Source: Bacillota bacterium (lineage in GTDB: Bacteria; Bacillota; Clostridia; Oscillospirales; Acutalibacteraceae). From it: 64,000 nucleotides of DNA. The notes beneath the pieces were generated by a model that was given only the letters and a program-made list of their open reading frames with translations, ran no database searches and was not told the DNA's origin. The position numbers and the translations under genes are program-made. Positions 60,310-64,000 of the stretch are shown here, in pieces; the first letter of the stretch is position 1, and every line of letters begins with the position of its first letter. The stretch spans positions 23,968-87,967 of the forward strand of contig JAEZGM010000012.1 in NCBI GenBank assembly GCA_023416955.1, written 5' to 3'.

Positions 60310-62070
60310 TTATAACAATTCAAGGAGCTTTTCTCCTTTTACCTCAAACGGCTTCCATGGAACGATAGCAAGACTGCCTTGCGAAAGCTCGTTCACCCGA
60401 TTGATCCATTGCGTTTCACTGGATGCTTTGGCTTTCAGAAAATCACTGCCGGTGTCGGTCAGGGCATAGCTTGAATTTATAATCCACCATTTTGTCTGGA
60501 TTCCCGCTCGTTTTAAATCCTCTGCAAGACGCTGGGCTTCAAAAACCGGGGTGGCCTCCGCAAGTGTTACAATGACCACTTCCGTAATATCCGGATTTTT
60601 CAGCTTCGGCAGCAGCTTTTTTGCCGCCTGTGATACATCGCCGCCTGAACTTTCAATCTGACGGTTATAACTCTGTGTGGATTCAAGAAGCAGGAGTGTA
60701 TGGCCGGTCGGCGCGGTATCGATGATTACGGTTTCGTCGCTGCTTTTTGCAGCAATTTCAGCGAAAGCACGGAAAACGGCAATCTCCTGGGTACAGGGTG
60801 AACGGAGATCTTCCTCTATATAGGCCAGGTCTTCCTCGCTCATGGTCAGCCGTGCTTTGGACAGGACCTCTTCTTTGTATTTCGCAAGCTCAGCCTGCTC
60901 GTCGATATGGCTTGTAGCAATGCCGGTTTTACCGGCCAATACAAAATTCAGATGGTCGGCAGGGTCGGTTGTGGCAAGCCGAACCCGCCTCCCTTTGCCA
61001 TGCAGGCCGAGGGCAATTGCCGCAGCGACCGTTGTTTTGCCCACACCGCCTTTCCCCATGGTGAAAACAATTCTTTTCCCGGATTGGTCGATTTCATCCA
61101 CCACATCCGCCAGAGAATGAAAACCGGGAACGGGTTGTTTCTCCGGATTCGGCAGCACACTTGATTCCGTCAGCATATGGCGGACGTTTTCAATTCCCGT
61201 GATGTTATAGGCCCACAGCGGAATTCCAAAGACCGAATGCTTTAAAAGTTCAGCAGGGATATGCTGGAGTGCTGCCTGCTGTTTATGGAACAAAGCGATC
61301 TCCACTTTGTCTTCCGAATCGAAACTTTCCAGCACACCGTTGACGATAAGAATCTGGTTATTGATACCAAGCACCCCAAGCTCCTCGGAAGCCCGCTGCG
61401 CTTCTTTGATCGGTGTATCCTCCGGCCTTGTGACAAGGACAAGCGTTGTCAGCCGAGTATTGGAAAGAGTTTCAACGGCCTTTTTATAGATTACTTTTTT
61501 ACTTTCCAGCCCGGAAAGCTGCCCGAGGCAGGAAGCGCCGTGTGTGTTTTCCTTAATGAACCCCGTCCACGCGGAAGGAAGCTGCAGCATGCGCAGGGTA
61601 TGCCCCGTAGGAGCCGTGTCAAAAAGAATATGGTCGAACCGGCGGGCTTTTTCCTCATCGGTCAGGAAGGTGGAAAATTCATTAAAGGCCGCGATTTCAA
61701 CCGTGCAGGAACCGGAAAGTTGCTCTTCCATGTTGCGGATGACGGAATCGGGAAATTTGCCGCGATACGGTCCGACGACCGATTCACGGTACTCTGCCGC
61801 TGCGGCAAGCGGGTCGAGGTTGGCGACCACGAGCCCCGGCACTTCTTTAATTTCCGTGCCTTTATTCGTAAGAGATATTCCGAACACATCCTGCAGGTTA
61901 GATGCAGGGTCGGTACTGACGAGCAGAACCTTTTTTCCGTGATCGGCAAGGAATACCGCCGTGGCACAGGCTGACGAGGTCTTGCCTACGCCGCCTTTCC
62001 CGGTGAAAAACAGGTATTTTGTACCTGCCGCTTCAGCGGGGTTATACAGTTTTAAGTTCAAAGGTATCAC
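60310..62070 (-). CDS. arsA: Arsenical pump ATPase ArsA
   Basis: 586 residues with two P-loop halves: FFTGKGGVGKTSSACATA and FTMGKGGVGKTTVAAAIA, each with a downstream DTAPTGHTLR/L switch motif. The three Cys that bind As(III) or Sb(III) in E. coli ArsA have matches at SGSCTVEIAAF, HGASCLGQLSG and SPCTQEIAVF. Energises Acr3. GTG start (62070) with weak ribosome site, 26 bases after arsD. Length and both halves intact. Confidence 0.94.
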   Translation of the reverse strand: MIPLNLKLYNPAEAAGTKYLFFTGKGGVGKTSSACATAVFLADHGKKVLLVSTDPASNLQDVFGISLTNKGTEIKEVPGLVVANLDPLAAAAEYRESVVGPYRGKFPDSVIRNMEEQLSGSCTVEIAAFNEFSTFLTDEEKARRFDHILFDTAPTGHTLRMLQLPSAWTGFIKENTHGASCLGQLSGLESKKVIYKKAVETLSNTRLTTLVLVTRPEDTPIKEAQRASEELGVLGINNQILIVNGVLESFDSEDKVEIALFHKQQAALQHIPAELLKHSVFGIPLWAYNITGIENVRHMLTESSVLPNPEKQPVPGFHSLADVVDEIDQSGKRIVFTMGKGGVGKTTVAAAIALGLHGKGRRVRLATTDPADHLNFVLAGKTGIATSHIDEQAELAKYKEEVLSKARLTMSEEDLAYIEEDLRSPCTQEIAVFRAFAEIAAKSSDETVIIDTAPTGHTLLLLESTQSYNRQIESSGGDVSQAAKKLLPKLKNPDITEVVIVTLAEATPVFEAQRLAEDLKRAGIQTKWWIINSSYALTDTGSDFLKAKASSETQWINRVNELSQGSLAIVPWKPFEVKGEKLLELL

Positions 62071-62095
62071 CGCTTTCTACCAAATGGCTTGGCTT

Positions 62096-62473
62096 TCAGC
62101 CGCAGCAGCCGTTGGAGCCGCAGCCGCATTTTTTTACCGTGACCTTTGCTGTCGGCTTAACGGTATCCACGGAAACAGCGAGCAGCTTTGCAAATTCCTC
62201 ATTGGTGGGGTAACTTCCGGATTTTACAATTTTGCCGTCCACCACGGTAATCGGCAGAGCCTCCGCTCCCTTTTGATTCAAAGCGTTGCTGACAACCTCG
62301 TTTTGCATAAATGCCTTCGGGTCGGAGGAAAGGTTGTGTCTTGCAACTTCAATTCCAGCTTTTTTGAGCTTCTCCAGCACGGCGGCGACCCTCAACAGCT
62401 CCGGATTGACAGAAGGCCCGCAGACACCGGTGGAACAGCACATGGCTGGGTCGAAAATAATCATTTTACTCAT
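62096..62473 (-). CDS. arsD: ArsD metallochaperone / regulator
   Basis: 125 residues. IIFDPAMCCSTGVCGPSVNP holds the vicinal Cys pair and third Cys (CC-x4-C) which bind As(III) and pass it to ArsA; LSSDPKAFMQNEVV and LPITVVDGKIVKSGSYPTNEE are family strands; the C-terminus CGCGSNGCCG has the extra Cys cluster. AAGGAG precedes the ATG; the first gene of arsDAacr3C. Confidence 0.93.
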   Translation of the reverse strand: MSKMIIFDPAMCCSTGVCGPSVNPELLRVAAVLEKLKKAGIEVARHNLSSDPKAFMQNEVVSNALNQKGAEALPITVVDGKIVKSGSYPTNEEFAKLLAVSVDTVKPTAKVTVKKCGCGSNGCCG

Positions 62474-62496
62474 AATGAACAGCTCCTTATTAATTT

Positions 62497-62531
62497 ATTT
62501 CTATATAATCGAAATATTTCTATGTAATCAA
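62497..62531 (-). promoter_or_regulatory. arsD promoter with direct-repeat operator
   Basis: On the - strand: -35 TTGATT (complement of 62526-62531), -10 TATATA (complement of 62502-62507), spacer 18. Within, ATTTCTATATAATC (62497-62510) and ATTTCTATGTAATC (62516-62529) form a direct repeat of period 19 (one mismatch), a probable operator. No ArsR gene is in the window. Confidence 0.6.
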
Positions 62532-62589
62532 TAGATTACTATATTCAAGCTATGAACAAGGCTTGTTTATTGTTCCAACAATCCATTCC

Positions 62590-62880
62590 TTAGCAGCATT
62601 CTCCGTCGGAACAGTCACAGGTCGGTTCTGAACCGGTCAGCATTCCTTTGATGATCGCGGCGGCGCATCCGACACCCGGAGATACGGAGATCGCTGAGAA
62701 CGCACAGTTTTTAAAGCAGGCGCCACATTCCATACAGGCGTCAAGATCCGTAATTTTAGCCTTTCCGTCCCGCAGCTCAAATACACAGTGCGGGCAGACA
62801 TTAACGCACATTCCGCAACCTACACACTTTTCCGCGTTGAGCTTGAGTGTGGCTACATTTTTTAAATAGTGGAGCTTCAT
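62590..62880 (-). CDS. hgcB: HgcB, ferredoxin partner of mercury methylation
   Basis: 96 residues. Two C-x2-C-x2-C-x3-C 4Fe-4S motifs (CVGCGMCVNVCP and CMECGACFKNC-AF, with Cys in place of the last regular position in the second), the conserved single Cys-bearing GVGCAAAI and a Cys-rich C-terminus CDCSDGECC with vicinal CC. This matches HgcB of known methylators, which passes electrons to the HgcA corrinoid. It starts 11 bases after hgcA stops, with GAGGTG before the ATG. Confidence 0.9.
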   Translation of the reverse strand: MKLHYLKNVATLKLNAEKCVGCGMCVNVCPHCVFELRDGKAKITDLDACMECGACFKNCAFSAISVSPGVGCAAAIIKGMLTGSEPTCDCSDGECC

Positions 62881-62891
62881 TGGGTTTCACC

Positions 62892-63866
62892 TCAAATCAC
62901 TTTCAGAATACCGCTTATCAGCAGAAGTATGGCTCCGCAAATGGATGGGACCAACATGATCGGAATAGCGATACGCATCTCCTTGTTGACGCCGGACGGG
63001 GACGTATAGGTAGAACTGCCTGTGAAATTCATAGCCGTGTAAGCCGAAACAGACGGAAGCAAACAGAGAAAAGACAATGATTCCGGAATGCCGATTTGAG
63101 CGATTCCTCCGCCGATTCCAATTACCGCCGCTGTCCACAGCAGCCCCAGCAAAGCACCCTTAAAAGCGAAGGCGCGCCCCGGAATCCACGGGAGCAGAAT
63201 TGGTGTCAGAACACATCCTGTCACCACAGAACCAAAGAGAGCCAAAAGCTCAATCCCACCGAACCGGCCCATCCCAAAAGCATTCAGAAGAAACAATATG
63301 CCGAACAGGATGAGCAGCGGTTTCACCCACTGAACCAAATCAACGGGAGTAAGCACGGCCCGGTCTTTCAAGGTGAATTGGACTTCACGCATCTTCGGCG
63401 TTGCTTTCATTCCTGCGTCGAGGAATGCTTTGATGTCGCGAGCCCGAACCGGGCCGTATACAACATGAAAGCCGCTTCGTTTCGCCACCTCGTGCGCGGC
63501 TACACCGGTTGCGCCAAGCTGGGGAAGAATCAGCGTTTTGTGTGTGACTACTTCAGAAAGCCTTGCCACTTCCATACGTCGAACAAGCTCACCTGTTCCG
63601 AAGGTTCCTTTTCCTGCCGCGCACCAAACATTCACACCTTTTGTGTCCAGAACCAGAATCCACAGACTTTGGTCCGTCAGCTCTTTCCGCAGGCTGTCAA
63701 AGGTCAGTTTATAGTTTGCGGTGACAAGCACGGGTGAATTTTCATCCGGTTTCCCGACGCTGTATAAACCGGGGGCAACCTTGTAATTCATGCGCCCGAT
63801 CCCCCAGCGCACCTTCCATGCGCTAAGGATATCCCTTATGGTAAGTTCGGTGGAAATACGCGGCAC
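62892..63866 (-). CDS. hgcA: HgcA, corrinoid mercury methyltransferase
   Basis: 324 residues. Corrinoid domain: WKVRWGIGRMNYKVAPGLYS, SPVLVTANYKLTFDSLRKEL, LDTKGVNVWCAAGKGTFG with cap-helix Cys82 in N-V-W-C-A-A-G-K, LPQLGATGVAAHEV and VYGPVRARDI-AFLDAGMKATP; C-terminal ~140 residues form about five membrane segments (LLILFGILFLLNAF, LLALFGSVVTGCVL and more). HgcA methylates Hg(II). Start uncertain: GTG at 63866 has GGAG only 2 bases away and a TGA four codons before; some homologues are longer by tens of residues at the N-terminus. Upstream is cut by window edge. Confidence 0.95.
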   Translation of the reverse strand: MPRISTELTIRDILSAWKVRWGIGRMNYKVAPGLYSVGKPDENSPVLVTANYKLTFDSLRKELTDQSLWILVLDTKGVNVWCAAGKGTFGTGELVRRMEVARLSEVVTHKTLILPQLGATGVAAHEVAKRSGFHVVYGPVRARDIKAFLDAGMKATPKMREVQFTLKDRAVLTPVDLVQWVKPLLILFGILFLLNAFGMGRFGGIELLALFGSVVTGCVLTPILLPWIPGRAFAFKGALLGLLWTAAVIGIGGGIAQIGIPESLSFLCLLPSVSAYTAMNFTGSSTYTSPSGVNKEMRIAIPIMLVPSICGAILLLISGILKVI

Positions 63867-64000
63867 CGCTCCGTGTCAACGCCGATTTGATTTTGCAGAT
63901 TTTCGCCGGTTAAAAAATGCAGGAAAGCAGCGGTGAGGAAATGTTGAAAAATTAGTTTTGTCCCTGCTCAAAGAGGGTATTGACAATATGCTGTTTCTGC

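Noticed and set aside
62590..63866. Acetyl-CoA pathway corrinoid protein (CdhD) and its ferredoxin
   Set aside because: The NVWCAAGK motif plus C-terminal membrane domain and the CC-ended ferredoxin fit HgcAB; no other CO-dehydrogenase genes nearby.

Overview
The window reads as chromosome of a low- to mid-GC anaerobic Firmicute (class Clostridia, probably an Oscillospirales/Ruminococcaceae-type lineage). Evidence: strong AGGAGG ribosome sites before most genes, lipobox ABC receptors, YesMN-type two-component regulators, Rho-independent terminators, and closest remembered relatives for most proteins. Species cannot be named from the sequence alone. No rRNA, tRNA or CRISPR array was seen.

Layout. 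1-3.1 kb: start of an RpiR regulator, small housekeeping/accessory genes (two MmcQ-like, an ArsC/Spx-like, GyrI-like, HhH/Cdd1-like), and a tandem ~106-bp repeat whose ends carry extended -10 promoters. 3.1-14.5 kb: a complete autoinducer-2 (Lsr) uptake and processing locus. lsrACDBF runs on the + strand; lsrR-lsrK runs divergently on the - strand, followed by a cupin, an AllA-like cupin, a His-less HPr-like protein and a Gfo/Idh oxidoreductase. lsrG is missing. 14.8-16.7 kb: small redox and radical-SAM genes. 16.7-21.0 kb: a hexosamine kinase (NahK-like), sugar nucleotidyltransferase and phosphodiesterase with a PocR/AraC regulator. 21.1-26.9 kb: AraC regulator, Gfo/Idh dehydrogenase and a three-part sugar ABC importer. 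27.2-28.5 kb: DJ-1/PfpI and DUF1232 proteins. 28.8-35.5 kb: a nine-gene reductive stress operon (flavodoxins, aldo/keto reductases, alcohol dehydrogenase, CMD protein, cupin, DUF362) ending in its own MerR regulator and starting from a MerR-type promoter with a 19-bp spacer.

36.0-52.4 kb: a dextran / alpha-1,6-glucan utilisation locus: YesM/YesN two-component system, ABC importer, an intracellular GH66, a GH13 oligo-1,6-glucosidase, a secreted GH66 with an inserted CBM35 (cycloisomaltooligosaccharide glucanotransferase-like), and a secreted GH15 glucodextranase-like enzyme. 52.4-57.2 kb: scar tissue (relic of a conjugative element, a truncated GNAT fused in frame to an Asp/Glu racemase) around an MFS exporter and its AraC regulator.

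57.2-63.9 kb: an arsenic and mercury cluster, all on the - strand: hgcA, hgcB, arsD, arsA, acr3, arsC, then a MarR operon with a GNAT and a C-GCAxxG-C-C protein. hgcA carries the diagnostic NVWCAAGK corrinoid-binding motif and a membrane domain, and hgcB is the partner ferredoxin, so the organism is predicted to methylate mercury. This and the unusual lsr accessory genes are the most noteworthy contents.
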